Shown here piece after piece: positions 1 to 7,219 of a DNA stretch of 33,060 bases. Under the pieces are notes generated by a model. That model searched no databases and was not told the origin of the DNA. It worked only from the letters and a program-made list of their open reading frames with translations. Position 1 is the first letter of the stretch. Each line of letters opens with the position of its first letter. The stretch is from NCBI GenBank assembly GCA_017642485.1, contig JAGCPC010000052.1:1-33060 (forward strand), read 5' to 3'. The DNA is from Prevotella sp. Its GTDB lineage: Bacteria; Bacteroidota; Bacteroidia; Bacteroidales; Bacteroidaceae. The translations under genes and the position numbers were made by a program.

Positions 1-524
1 ACACCAGCGAATATCTCTATAAACAGACTTACCAGCAAGGGCAGTATCATCACACTCAGCACTATGGCTCCTGACATGAGGGTGTAGCCCGATGTGGCTG
101 TGCCTATGGCAGGACCCACCACGTCACTTATCAGTGGCACTATCACCAGCGTGCCCCATACACCGTATATCACTAAGGGCAGCGATGCCAGTATGTCGAG
201 CAACGGGTAGATATAGCGCCTCACCACCGAACGGGAATATTCCGTCAGCAGCACCGCCATGAGCAGCGATATAGGCAGGGCTATGACTATTGATACGCCA
301 GTGACATAGAAGGTGCCGATGATAAAGGCGAGAAAGCCAAACTGATTCTTCATCGGTTTCCATTCTGATGCCGTGAGCAAGTCCCATAGCGAGTGCTCCT
401 GCAGTATGTCGGCAGACTTTAGGTACAGGCCTATTGCCATCGCCACCACCAGTATCATTGAGAATACCGTGAAGGCTGTCATCAGCGCCCCTGCTGCTTT
501 ATCTTTAGCTATCCTGTAATTCAT
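1..524 (-). CDS. pstC: Phosphate ABC transporter permease, PstC-like (partial, 3' end outside window)
   Basis: Inner-membrane permease of the high-affinity phosphate importer. Translating the minus strand from the ATG at 522-524 gives 174 residues that run off the window edge without a stop. Visible are an N-terminal membrane helix (about residues 13-35), a second hydrophobic stretch beginning FGFLAFIIGTF, the motif SLPLVIYGVWG (PstC normally has a PSVVYGLWG-like form, so Pro-Leu-Val is a mild variation) and GYTLMSGAIVLSVMILP, which fits PstC better than PstA. It lies downstream of pstB on the same strand, about 96 bp away, the reverse of the usual pstSCAB order. PstA is the alternative identity. 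The start fits because the frame is closed just upstream and the protein begins with a short basic segment before the first helix. Confidence 0.8.
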   Translation of the reverse strand, partial: MNYRIAKDKAAGALMTAFTVFSMILVVAMAIGLYLKSADILQEHSLWDLLTASEWKPMKNQFGFLAFIIGTFYVTGVSIVIALPISLLMAVLLTEYSRSVVRRYIYPLLDILASLPLVIYGVWGTLVIVPLISDVVGPAIGTATSGYTLMSGAIVLSVMILPLLVSLFIEIFAG

Positions 525-625
525 CCTTTTAATTTTAACTGTGAATTGTGACATGACTCGAAGAGATGAGCCGAAGGTGAATAATATGATGAGCTTTGCG
601 AACTAACTGTGAATTGTGAATTATG
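525..625. repeat. Degenerate heptamer tandem repeats in the pstB-pstC gap
   Basis: Two short arrays of a degenerate 7-mer: AACTGTG/AATTGTG at 537-550 and AACTGTG/AATTGTG/AATTATG at 605-625. The last unit runs into the pstB stop codon (621-623). The stretch between the arrays shows no gene. This is the same class of repeat found in most gaps of this window. Confidence 0.7.
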
Positions 626-1418
626 AAAACGCTCCATCCAGATACTTTTGCGTCAGTTCGTTCTGCGGGTTATTGAAAATGTCCTTTGCCGGTCCAGCCT
701 CTATCACTTCGCCAAGATACATGAAGATGACGTAGTCAGCCACTCGCTGAGCCTGTTGCAGGGTGTGAGTCACCATCACCACGGTGTAGTCTTTCTTCAA
801 GTCCACAAACAGCTGCTCCACCTTCTTCGACGATATAGGGTCGAGCGCCGAGGTACTCTCGTCGGCAAGCAGCACGGTGGGTTCCACTGCCAGCGAACGT
901 GCCAGACACAAGCGTTGCTGCTGACCGCCTGACAATCGTGCGGCAGGTTGCTTCAAGCGATCCTTCACCTCGTCCCACAGTCCTATGCTCTTGAGGTAAT
1001 GCTCCACCACAGCCTTGAGTTTCTCATTGCCTCTGATGCCGTGTATCCTACATCCGTATGCTATATTGTCATATATCGACATGGGCAGTGGGCATGGGCG
1101 TTGCGGTACTAGTCCTATGTGGCGACGCAGCTCTATCTTGTCAGCACCGTGCGAGGTCACTATATTGTGGTCGCCGAGCCATATATTGCCATCTATCTTC
1201 ACACCCTCCGTAGTGTCGATGATACGGTTGAAGGTGCGCAGCAGGGTCGATTTGCCACAGCCTGATGGACCAATGATACACGTTATCTTGTTCTTAGGTA
1301 TCTCCGCCGTCACGTTCTTCAGTATGTGGGCACCACCGATGTGTATGTTCAGGTCTTTTACCTTGATGCCGTCGTGCTCTAATGGAGCAAACTTATGAAT
1401 GGGGTCAAATGTTGCCAT
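621..1418 (-). CDS. pstB: Phosphate ABC transporter ATP-binding protein PstB
   Basis: ATPase subunit that powers phosphate import at the cytoplasmic face of the inner membrane. The protein has a Walker A motif (GPSGCGKST), a Q-loop (LVPQRP), the ABC signature LSGGQQQR, a Walker B ending in LLADEST and an H-loop (MVTHTLQQA), in the expected order and at normal length (about 265 residues). The opening FxPIHKF followed by IKVKDLNIHIGG and NRIIDTTEGVKIDG is typical of PstB. I prefer the ATG at 1416-1418 over the in-frame TTG nine bases upstream. The start overlaps the 3' end of the glycosyltransferase gene by about 40 bp, so the two are probably co-transcribed and coupled. No pstS or phoU is in view. 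Confidence 0.93.
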   Translation of the reverse strand: MATFDPIHKFAPLEHDGIKVKDLNIHIGGAHILKNVTAEIPKNKITCIIGPSGCGKSTLLRTFNRIIDTTEGVKIDGNIWLGDHNIVTSHGADKIELRRHIGLVPQRPCPLPMSIYDNIAYGCRIHGIRGNEKLKAVVEHYLKSIGLWDEVKDRLKQPAARLSGGQQQRLCLARSLAVEPTVLLADESTSALDPISSKKVEQLFVDLKKDYTVVMVTHTLQQAQRVADYVIFMYLGEVIEAGPAKDIFNNPQNELTQKYLDGAFS

Positions 1419-2014
1419 ATTTTCCAAAAGGGGTTACGTTTTTTTACTGTTACTAATACTTCTGCACCGTCCTTGTGCACTACCGTTATGCGGTGCGTAT
1501 ATCCATATTCCAGGTCGCGCCATGATTCGGGCAGGTGGGCTATCTGTCTTGCAAACAAGGCATTTCCCGTCACCACCCTGAATTTTCCCTCTGTAGCATA
1601 CCTGCCTGAGTATTTCCCTTCCTTCAGGAAATTGTCAGGATGCCTCTCGCCATTGCGTTCCACAAAGAAATTGCCCGCTGCTATCAGTGTGCCATATTTC
1701 TTCACCGTCAGGTAGAGTGACTCCAGTGCATCTGGTTCCAGATAGTCTGCTCCGTCAAGGTACATCACCCACTCTCCCGTGGTTAGTTCCAGTCCCTTTC
1801 TGCGAGCCTCCTGCACACTCACCTCTTCATCCAGTCTCACGTAGCGCATTCGCCTGTCTATAAGGTACGATCGCACCTGGTACTCACTCCTGTCGCTTGA
1901 GGCACGGTCTATCACCACCGCCTCCCATTTCTGCGCTGTCTGTGCCACTATCGACTGCAGAGCTGATATTATGGTTGCTTCATCGTTATGTAGGGTTACT
2001 ATTACGCTTATCAT
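1379..2014 (-). CDS. Family 2 (GT-A) glycosyltransferase, small
   Basis: A 211-residue cytosolic protein beginning ISVIVTLHNDEATIISALQS, the usual start of a GT-A family 2 glycosyltransferase, followed by a DRASSD segment (residues 36-41) in the place of the nucleotide-binding DGSxD loop. The metal-binding DXD region reads YLDGADYL (87-90), so the middle acidic residue of a typical DxDD is alanine. The C-terminal half is short and ends in a hydrophobic segment. Sugar donor and acceptor cannot be told. It is first in the pst transcription unit and overlaps pstB by 40 bp. Activity may be reduced or metal-independent; this is inference from one motif. Confidence 0.75.
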   Translation of the reverse strand: MISVIVTLHNDEATIISALQSIVAQTAQKWEAVVIDRASSDRSEYQVRSYLIDRRMRYVRLDEEVSVQEARRKGLELTTGEWVMYLDGADYLEPDALESLYLTVKKYGTLIAAGNFFVERNGERHPDNFLKEGKYSGRYATEGKFRVVTGNALFARQIAHLPESWRDLEYGYTHRITVVHKDGAEVLVTVKKRNPFWKIWQHLTPFISLLH

Positions 2015-2089
2015 ACACCTTTTTACCTTTTATAAAAAAATAATCATGTTTTCTATTAGTTTAATTCTCAAGTGTCAAATATGTGAGTG

Positions 2090-2120
2090 CAAAGGTACGG
2101 GCTTTCTTTTACTTCCGAAA
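2090..2120 (-). promoter_or_regulatory. Bacteroidota-type promoter for the glycosyltransferase-pstB-pstC unit
   Basis: On the minus strand there is a perfect TAnnTTTG -7 box (TACCTTTG, plus-strand 2090-2097) and a TTTCG box (2116-2120) 18 bp upstream of it, in the position of the Bacteroidota -33 element. Transcription would start near 2083, leaving a leader of about 70 nt before the glycosyltransferase start at 2014. Confidence 0.65.
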
Positions 2121-2211
2121 TCCCACGTTTGTACCACTCGTATCGCAAACGTTAGTTATTAGACGGCATAGTATCACATACATTAGTTACTCGGATGCCA
2201 TTATTATGCTA

Positions 2212-2242
2212 TTTCGTGCAAGCAGATTTAGCCTTACCTTTG
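2212..2242 (+). promoter_or_regulatory. Bacteroidota-type promoter for the sulfur/encapsulin operon
   Basis: A TTTCG box at 2212-2216 is followed after 18 bp by TACCTTTG at 2235-2242, matching the -33/-7 layout. The start point would be near 2249, about 47 nt before the cysK ATG. Both boxes mirror the divergent pst-side promoter. The 280-bp gap between the two divergent units holds no other gene. Confidence 0.65.
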
Positions 2243-2295
2243 CAACCAGGAAATTAAACTAAAGTAATAAACCACTCATTATTCATTATTAAAAG

Positions 2296-3234
2296 ATGTC
2301 ACAGATAGCAAGAAATATCGAAGGACTGATAGGCAACACTCCGCTGCTGGAGCTGTCGAAAACGGAGAAGGCACTGAAGCTTAAGGGAAGTGTGCTTGCA
2401 AAATTGGAGTTTGCTAATCCTGGTCGCAGCGTGAAAGACCGCATCGCCCTCGCCTTGATAGAACAGGCTGAGAGGGACGGGCTGATAAATAGGAATACCA
2501 CGATAATAGAGCCTACGAGCGGCAATACGGGAGTGGGACTTGCCATCGTGGCTGCATCACGTGGATACAGGATAATACTCACCATGCCCGACTCTATGAC
2601 CATAGAGCGCAGGAAACTGCTACAGGCTCTTGGTGCACAGCTGGAGCTGACACCTGCCTACGAGGGTATGCCTGGTGCCATACGCAAGGCTCAGCAACTG
2701 GCAAGGGAGATAGGCAATGCTTTTATTCCACAGCAGTTTGCTAACAAGGCTAACCCTGAGGCGCATCGCAAGACAACAGCGCAGGAGATACTCCGCGATA
2801 CTGAGGGTAAGGTGGATATATTCATTGCTGGTGTGGGTACTGGCGGTACGATAACTGGCGTGGGCGAGGTGTTGCGCCAACATAATCCTGACGTGAAGAT
2901 TATAGCCGTAGAGCCTCATGACAGTGCGGTGCTGAGTGGTCACAAGCCTGGTCCTCATAAGTTGCAGGGCATAGGCGCTGGATTCGTGCCTACGGTGCTC
3001 AACACAAACGTATATGACGAGATATTCCGTGTTAAGAACGAGGATGCCTTTGAGACTGCACGTGTGCTTGCTGAGCAGGAGGGACTGCTGGTGGGTATAT
3101 CATCGGGAGCTGCTGCTTTTGCTGCTATTGAGGTGGCAAAGCGATTGGAGAATCAAGGTAAGAACATAGTGGTGCTGCTTCCTGATACTGGTGAGCGTTA
3201 CCTGTCAACATCGCTCTTTGATGTGGAGGATTAG
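2296..3234 (+). CDS. cysK: Cysteine synthase A (O-acetylserine sulfhydrylase)
   Basis: Cytosolic PLP enzyme that makes L-cysteine from O-acetylserine and sulfide. The PLP lysine is K47 in GRSVKDRIA, the substrate-binding loop is PTSGNTG (73-79), the PLP-phosphate loop is GTGGT (181-185) and the C-terminal GISSGAA segment (267-273) carries the serine that contacts the PLP ring nitrogen. Length (312 residues) is normal. First gene of the sulfur operon, about 47 nt downstream of a good promoter. The cysE gene five positions downstream encodes a C-terminal isoleucine, which in known systems docks in the CysK active site, so a cysteine synthase complex is plausible. A cystathionine beta-synthase-like role is unlikely because there is no extra domain. 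Confidence 0.95.
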   Translation: MSQIARNIEGLIGNTPLLELSKTEKALKLKGSVLAKLEFANPGRSVKDRIALALIEQAERDGLINRNTTIIEPTSGNTGVGLAIVAASRGYRIILTMPDSMTIERRKLLQALGAQLELTPAYEGMPGAIRKAQQLAREIGNAFIPQQFANKANPEAHRKTTAQEILRDTEGKVDIFIAGVGTGGTITGVGEVLRQHNPDVKIIAVEPHDSAVLSGHKPGPHKLQGIGAGFVPTVLNTNVYDEIFRVKNEDAFETARVLAEQEGLLVGISSGAAAFAAIEVAKRLENQGKNIVVLLPDTGERYLSTSLFDVED

Positions 3235-3240
3235 TAGGAA

Positions 3241-3303
3241 TAAAGTATAGAGTATAGAGTGTAAAGTATAAAGGTATAAAGTATAGAGTATAAAGCGTAA
3301 ATA
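3241..3303. repeat. Heptamer tandem array, unit TARAGTR, cysK to DsrE-like gene
   Basis: Eight consecutive units: TAAAGTA, TAGAGTA, TAGAGTG, TAAAGTA, an 8-base TAAAGGTA, TAAAGTA, TAGAGTA, TAAAGCG. It fills nearly the whole 81-bp gap between two co-directional genes of one operon. Confidence 0.85.
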
Positions 3304-3315
3304 AGGGATTAGACT

Positions 3316-3795
3316 ATGGCAGAACAAAAGAAACTATCACTCATCGCCTTTTCGGGCGATTACGACAAGCTGACAGCGGTATTCACTCTCGCTACGGGTG
3401 CTGCTGCAGTGGGCTATGAGGTGAACATATTCTTCACCTTCTGGGGACTGGATGCTATCAAGCAGAAACGCGGTCGTGCCTTCATCGGCGCTGGCTGGCT
3501 GACAAAGATTTTCGGCTATATGATGGGTGGACTAAGTGTCACACCTAACAGTCGCTTCAACTTCCTCGGCATCGGTCCTAAGATATTCCGTTACCTCATG
3601 AGGAAAAACAATGTGGCAACGCTCGAGGAACTGGTGGAGGCAGCAGGAGCACTGGGTGTCAATATGTACGCCTGTGAGATGGCTATGCATGTACTCGGTC
3701 TGAAGCAGAGCGACTTCATACACGAAGTGAAGGACGTGCTCGGCGTGGCTACATTCCTCAACATCAGCGAAGGAGGAAGAACTCTATTTATTTAG
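3316..3795 (+). CDS. DsrE/DsrF-like (DsrE2-type) sulfur-relay protein
   Basis: A 159-residue alpha/beta protein starting KKLSLIAFSGDYDKLTAVF, with the hydrophobic loop VNIFFTFWGLDAIKQKR and the conserved cysteine C120 in YACEMAMHVLGL. These features fit the DsrE2/peroxiredoxin-like members of the DsrE superfamily, which are thought to carry sulfane sulfur on a cysteine. The central GWLTKIFGYMMGG stretch may associate with membrane, as proposed for DsrE2 proteins. It lies 22 bp upstream of a TusA-like gene, the usual partner of this family. The role as a persulfide carrier to or from the cysteine desulfurase is inference; the family assignment is fairly sure. Confidence 0.82.
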   Translation: MAEQKKLSLIAFSGDYDKLTAVFTLATGAAAVGYEVNIFFTFWGLDAIKQKRGRAFIGAGWLTKIFGYMMGGLSVTPNSRFNFLGIGPKIFRYLMRKNNVATLEELVEAAGALGVNMYACEMAMHVLGLKQSDFIHEVKDVLGVATFLNISEGGRTLFI

Positions 3796-3817
3796 CTAAA
3801 TATTAAACAAAGAAAAC

Positions 3818-4042
3818 ATGGCAAATTACACATTAGACATAACAAAGGAACACTGCCCCATGACCTTCGTTAAGACGAAGCTGAAGCTGGCGCAGTTGCA
3901 GGAAGGCGACATCCTCGAGGTGCTACTCGCCGAGGGCGAACCTCTTGAAAACGTGCCACGTTCGGCAAAGGAACAGGGCTACGACGTACTCAGCGTGGAG
4001 CCAGTAGGCGACGGCGTGCACAAAGTGACGATAAAAAAATAG
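3818..4042 (+). CDS. TusA-family sulfur carrier with CPMT motif
   Basis: A 74-residue protein of TusA/SirA size and fold pattern (ITKEHCPMTFVKTKLKLAQL, then GDILEVLL and a basic C-terminus). TusA proteins accept persulfide sulfur on the first cysteine of a CPxP motif; here C13-P14 is kept but the second proline is threonine (CPMT). As I recall, that variant is common in TusA homologues next to DsrE2 genes and marks a branch distinct from tRNA-thiolation TusA. The neighbours (DsrE-like upstream, encapsulin and cysteine desulfurase downstream) support sulfur transfer from the desulfurase. The stop codon runs directly into a heptamer array. Confidence 0.85.
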   Translation: MANYTLDITKEHCPMTFVKTKLKLAQLQEGDILEVLLAEGEPLENVPRSAKEQGYDVLSVEPVGDGVHKVTIKK

Positions 4043-4082
4043 TATAAAGTATAATGAATAATGTATAATGTATAAAGTATAA
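4041..4082. repeat. Heptamer tandem array, unit NGNATAA, tusA to encapsulin
   Basis: Six 7-mers in perfect register: AGTATAA, AGTATAA, TGAATAA, TGTATAA, TGTATAA, AGTATAA. The array begins on the last two bases of the tusA stop codon and fills almost the entire 46-bp gap before the encapsulin gene. Confidence 0.88.
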
Positions 4083-4088
4083 AGACTT

Positions 4089-5528
4089 ATGGCAGACAAC
4101 AACATTCAGCGTAGTATTACTACCCAGACAGCTCGCAAACTTGCGAACACCACCAAGACAACCCCTCAGATGGGTTCTATCACCCCTCGTCTCTTACTCA
4201 AGCTCCTTCCTTGGACCCAAGTGGAGAGTGGCACCTATCGTGTTAACCGCACTAAGGTGGAACTGAAGAAGGCTGATCGCATTCAGATACAGTATTTCGA
4301 GGGCGAACCAAGTTTCACGGCTAAGAACCTCCGTGCCGTTCCTGTGTTTCAGCACATCGATGAGGACATAGTGACCCGCTTGGCACAGAACTTCAAACCT
4401 GTAGAGGTGGCTCGTGGCAAAAACCTCGTCACTCAGGGTAAGGACAAGCAGAAATTCTTCATCGTGGCAAACGGTCAGGCAGAGGTTATCTCTACTGGCA
4501 CTCATGGCGAGGAACTGCGCATAGCACTCCTTGGCGACGGCGAATACTTCGGTGAGGCAGACCTTCTGAGCGCTGCTGAGTCAACGGTTTCGGTACGTGC
4601 TGTTACTGACTCAGTGTTCCTTCAGCTCGACACTCCTGTATTGGAACAGATTATCAAGGATACGCCTCACTTCCGTGAGCAGTTCAACAATGCCGTAGAG
4701 GAGCACCTGCGCCTCAAGGCTACCGTCAACGACCACGGTGAGAAGCATATTGACCTCGTCAGCGGTCATGAGGAGGACAATGTCATTCCTGAGACATATA
4801 TCGATTACGAGGAGAACCCTACAGAATATTCTCTCAACACCCTGCAGACCGTAGTACGTGTTCACACCCGTGTGAGCGACCTCTACAATGCTCCTTATAA
4901 CCAGTTGGAACAACAACTGCGCCTCTCCATCGAGTCTATCAAGGAACGCCAGGAGTGGGAACTCATCAACAACAAGAAGTTTGGACTGTTGGCACAGGTG
5001 TCACCAGGCTACAAGATCAGCGCACGCTATGGCACACCCACTCCAGACGACCTCGACGAACTGCTCTCACTCGTATGGAAGGAGCCAGCATTCTTTATCG
5101 CTAACCCACGTGCTATCGCTGCCTTTGAGCGTGAGTGCACATGGCGTGGTGTACCACCAGTGGCTATCGACCTCTTCGGCACCAAGGTTATCACATGGCG
5201 CGGAGTACCTATCATCCCTTCCGACAAGGTGGAGATAAAAGGTCAGTACCTCACCAACCGTGGCGTAGGCACCACCGACATCATACTTGTGCGTGTGGGT
5301 GAGAAGGAACAGGGTGTCATCGGTCTGCACCAGAGCGGCATCCCTGGCGAGATAGCACCATCACTCTCTGCACGCCTCATGGGCTTAGATCAGTTTGGTG
5401 TGGCAAGCTATCTGCTGACAAAGTACTTCAGTCTTGCTACCCTCACCGACGATGCCATCGCCGTACTTGAGAATGTTGAGGTAGGCTACTACCACGATTA
5501 TCAGCACAGAAATCAGATTGAAAAATAA
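4089..5528 (+). CDS. Family 2 encapsulin shell protein with a CNMP-binding-like domain (family 2B layout)
   Basis: Predicted to self-assemble into a HK97-fold protein nanocompartment. The N-terminal arm ARKLANTTKTTPQMGSITPR and LLKLLPWTQVESGTYRVNR match the SrpI/family 2 encapsulin start as I remember it. Residues of about 85-200 form a domain with the cyclic-nucleotide-binding pattern (GKNLVTQGKDKQKFFIVANG, then GDGEYFGEADLL). The shell fold resumes from about 235 to the end (GTPTPDDLDELLSLVWKEP, FFIANPRAIAAFEREC, FGTKVITWRGVPIIPSDKV). At 479 residues it is about 170 longer than family 2A shells, consistent with the inserted domain that defines family 2B. The binding cassette keeps FGE (154-156), but S165 stands where cyclic-nucleotide binders have arginine. 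Its stop overlaps the next start by one base (TAATG), which ties it to the desulfurase cargo gene. SrpI work links such shells to sulfur metabolism; the ligand is unknown. Confidence 0.9.
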   Translation: MADNNIQRSITTQTARKLANTTKTTPQMGSITPRLLLKLLPWTQVESGTYRVNRTKVELKKADRIQIQYFEGEPSFTAKNLRAVPVFQHIDEDIVTRLAQNFKPVEVARGKNLVTQGKDKQKFFIVANGQAEVISTGTHGEELRIALLGDGEYFGEADLLSAAESTVSVRAVTDSVFLQLDTPVLEQIIKDTPHFREQFNNAVEEHLRLKATVNDHGEKHIDLVSGHEEDNVIPETYIDYEENPTEYSLNTLQTVVRVHTRVSDLYNAPYNQLEQQLRLSIESIKERQEWELINNKKFGLLAQVSPGYKISARYGTPTPDDLDELLSLVWKEPAFFIANPRAIAAFERECTWRGVPPVAIDLFGTKVITWRGVPIIPSDKVEIKGQYLTNRGVGTTDIILVRVGEKEQGVIGLHQSGIPGEIAPSLSARLMGLDQFGVASYLLTKYFSLATLTDDAIAVLENVEVGYYHDYQHRNQIEK

Positions 5529-7219
5529 TGATAGACGATATTAACATAGCAAACCTGCCAGGTATAGGAAGCATACCCCAGATTGCTGTGCCTAACGAAG
5601 TACCAGAGGAACCACCTCACCCAGCTGATGTTACTGCTGTACCTTCAAGCGGAGCAGTGCCACAGGGAGCACCCTCTGTACCTTCCCCAGGTGGAGACTA
5701 CTCCATTCCTTCAAGCGGGATAGGCAGTGGGGCTACCATCGGAAGTGGTCCTATTGGAACGCTCAGCCCCGAAGAGTGTCAGCTGTTCCGTGGAGTGGTG
5801 GAGAAATTCTTCCCTGAGGAAACACTATCCGCCCCCTCTCTCACTACTGAGAGCGGAAACTCTCCGTCAGTTTTAAGGGGGGAGTCCGCAGCTGACGACA
5901 CAGCCCTCAACGATACTGAGACGGTGCTTCGCGAGAATGGCTTCGGCATAGGCATTCCTGAGACGAAGTTGGTGCAGAATCTCAACTACGAGGAGGCTGA
6001 CGTGCTCAACTCCGACCAGGTGCGCGGACAGTTTCCCATACTCAATCAGAAAGTGAACGGTCACGACCTTATATGGTTTGACAATGGTGCTACGACACAG
6101 AAGCCACTGCGTGTCATCGACGGACTGTCAAAGTTCTACAAGACTGACTACTCCAACATACATCGTGGAGCCCACACCCTTGCGGCACGCTCTACCGACC
6201 AGTATGAGGCAGCACGCCAGAAGGTGGCCGACTTTATCAATGCACCGTCACAGGAGAATATAGTGTTCGTGCGTGGCACCACTGAGGGCATCAACCTCAT
6301 AGCCCACACCTTTGGCAGGAAGTTCCTTCATGAGGGCGACAACGTCATCGTGTCAACCCTCGACCACCATGCCAACATCGTGCCGTGGCAGCAGATAGCC
6401 AAGGCACAGGGAGCTGAGTTGCGTGCCATACCCGTTGACCAAAACGGCGACCTCATCCTCTCTGACCTTGAGCGCCTTATCTCGCCCCATACGAAGTTTG
6501 TCTCCGTGGGTCATGTCAACAACACCTTCGGCACCATCAATGATGTGCGCAGCATCATACGCATAGCACACTCACACGGCATCCCCGTGCTCATTGACGG
6601 CGCACAGTCCATAGCCCACACCAAGGTCGATGTGCAGGAGCTCGACGCAGACTTCTTCGTCTTCTCTGGCCACAAGATCTATGGCCCTTCAGGCATCGGC
6701 GTGGTATATGGCAAGAAGGAGTGGCTCGCCCAACTGCCCCCTTGGCAGGGTGGTGGCAACATGATTAAGGATGTCACCATTGAGAAGACTGAGTTTAATG
6801 CACCCCCAGCACGCTTCGAGGCAGGCACGCCTAATATAGCCGATGCCATCGGACTGGGTTATGCCCTCGATTTCGTCAACTCTGTAGGCATCTACAACAT
6901 AGAGCGCCATGAGCACGAACTCACTGAGTATGCCCGTCAGCAGATAGCACGCATACCAGGTATCACCATCATAGGCAACCCCAAGCACCGCGTCAGTGTC
7001 ATCTCGCTCGACATACCAGGCATCCCTGCCCCCGAGGTTGGGCAGTTGCTCGACAAGGAGGGCATAGCCGTGCGTGCTGGTCACCACTGTGCACAGCCAG
7101 CCCTTCGTGCCTTGGGTTACGAGATGTCTGTGCGCCCTACCTTCGCCGTATATAATACGAAGGAGGAGGTTGACCGCCTCGTGATAGCATTACAGAAAAT
7201 AGTAGCTGACAGAACATGA
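5528..7219 (+). CDS. SufS-type cysteine desulfurase with long disordered N-terminus (encapsulin cargo)
   Basis: PLP enzyme that removes sulfur from L-cysteine, giving alanine and an enzyme persulfide. Residues of about 165-563 are a class II (SufS/CsdA) desulfurase: DHHANIVPWQ (279-288), DGAQSIAH (357-364), PLP lysine K383 in SGHKIYGPSG, and catalytic C521 in RAGHHCAQP. Residues 1-160 are extra, rich in Pro, Gly and Ser, with short conserved-looking islands (IANLPGIGSIPQI near 7-19; LSPEECQLFRGVVEKFF at 79-95; GFGIGIPETKLVQNLNY near 138-154). Such N-terminal extensions target desulfurases into family 2 encapsulins (SrpI systems). Start and stop overlap both neighbours (TAATG and ATGA), suggesting coupled, stoichiometric translation. 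A palindromic repeat at 5831-5884 sits in frame within the extension. Inside a shell the product could be stored sulfur, as reported for related compartments. Confidence 0.92.
   Translation: MIDDINIANLPGIGSIPQIAVPNEVPEEPPHPADVTAVPSSGAVPQGAPSVPSPGGDYSIPSSGIGSGATIGSGPIGTLSPEECQLFRGVVEKFFPEETLSAPSLTTESGNSPSVLRGESAADDTALNDTETVLRENGFGIGIPETKLVQNLNYEEADVLNSDQVRGQFPILNQKVNGHDLIWFDNGATTQKPLRVIDGLSKFYKTDYSNIHRGAHTLAARSTDQYEAARQKVADFINAPSQENIVFVRGTTEGINLIAHTFGRKFLHEGDNVIVSTLDHHANIVPWQQIAKAQGAELRAIPVDQNGDLILSDLERLISPHTKFVSVGHVNNTFGTINDVRSIIRIAHSHGIPVLIDGAQSIAHTKVDVQELDADFFVFSGHKIYGPSGIGVVYGKKEWLAQLPPWQGGGNMIKDVTIEKTEFNAPPARFEAGTPNIADAIGLGYALDFVNSVGIYNIERHEHELTEYARQQIARIPGITIIGNPKHRVSVISLDIPGIPAPEVGQLLDKEGIAVRAGHHCAQPALRALGYEMSVRPTFAVYNTKEEVDRLVIALQKIVADRT
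5831..5884. repeat. GC-rich palindromic (REP-like) element in frame in the desulfurase N-terminal extension
   Basis: The segment starts with GCCCCCTCTC and ends with TTTTAAGGGGGGAG, giving C-run and G-run outer arms around inner stems (CTCTCA at 5838-5843 with TGAGAG at 5848-5853; CGGA with TCCG). It encodes about residues 101-119 (start SAPSLTTESG), unlike the surrounding Pro/Gly-rich linker. Related palindromes occur in dapF and the purF-like gene. Confidence 0.6.

Noticed and set aside
4354..4700. CNMP-binding domain as a stand-alone CRP-like regulator
   Set aside because: There is no helix-turn-helix, and the domain is flanked on both sides by encapsulin shell sequence in one continuous frame.
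4089..7219. Encapsulin and neighbours as a prophage fragment because of the HK97 fold
   Set aside because: There are no portal, terminase or protease genes, and the surrounding operon is sulfur metabolism.
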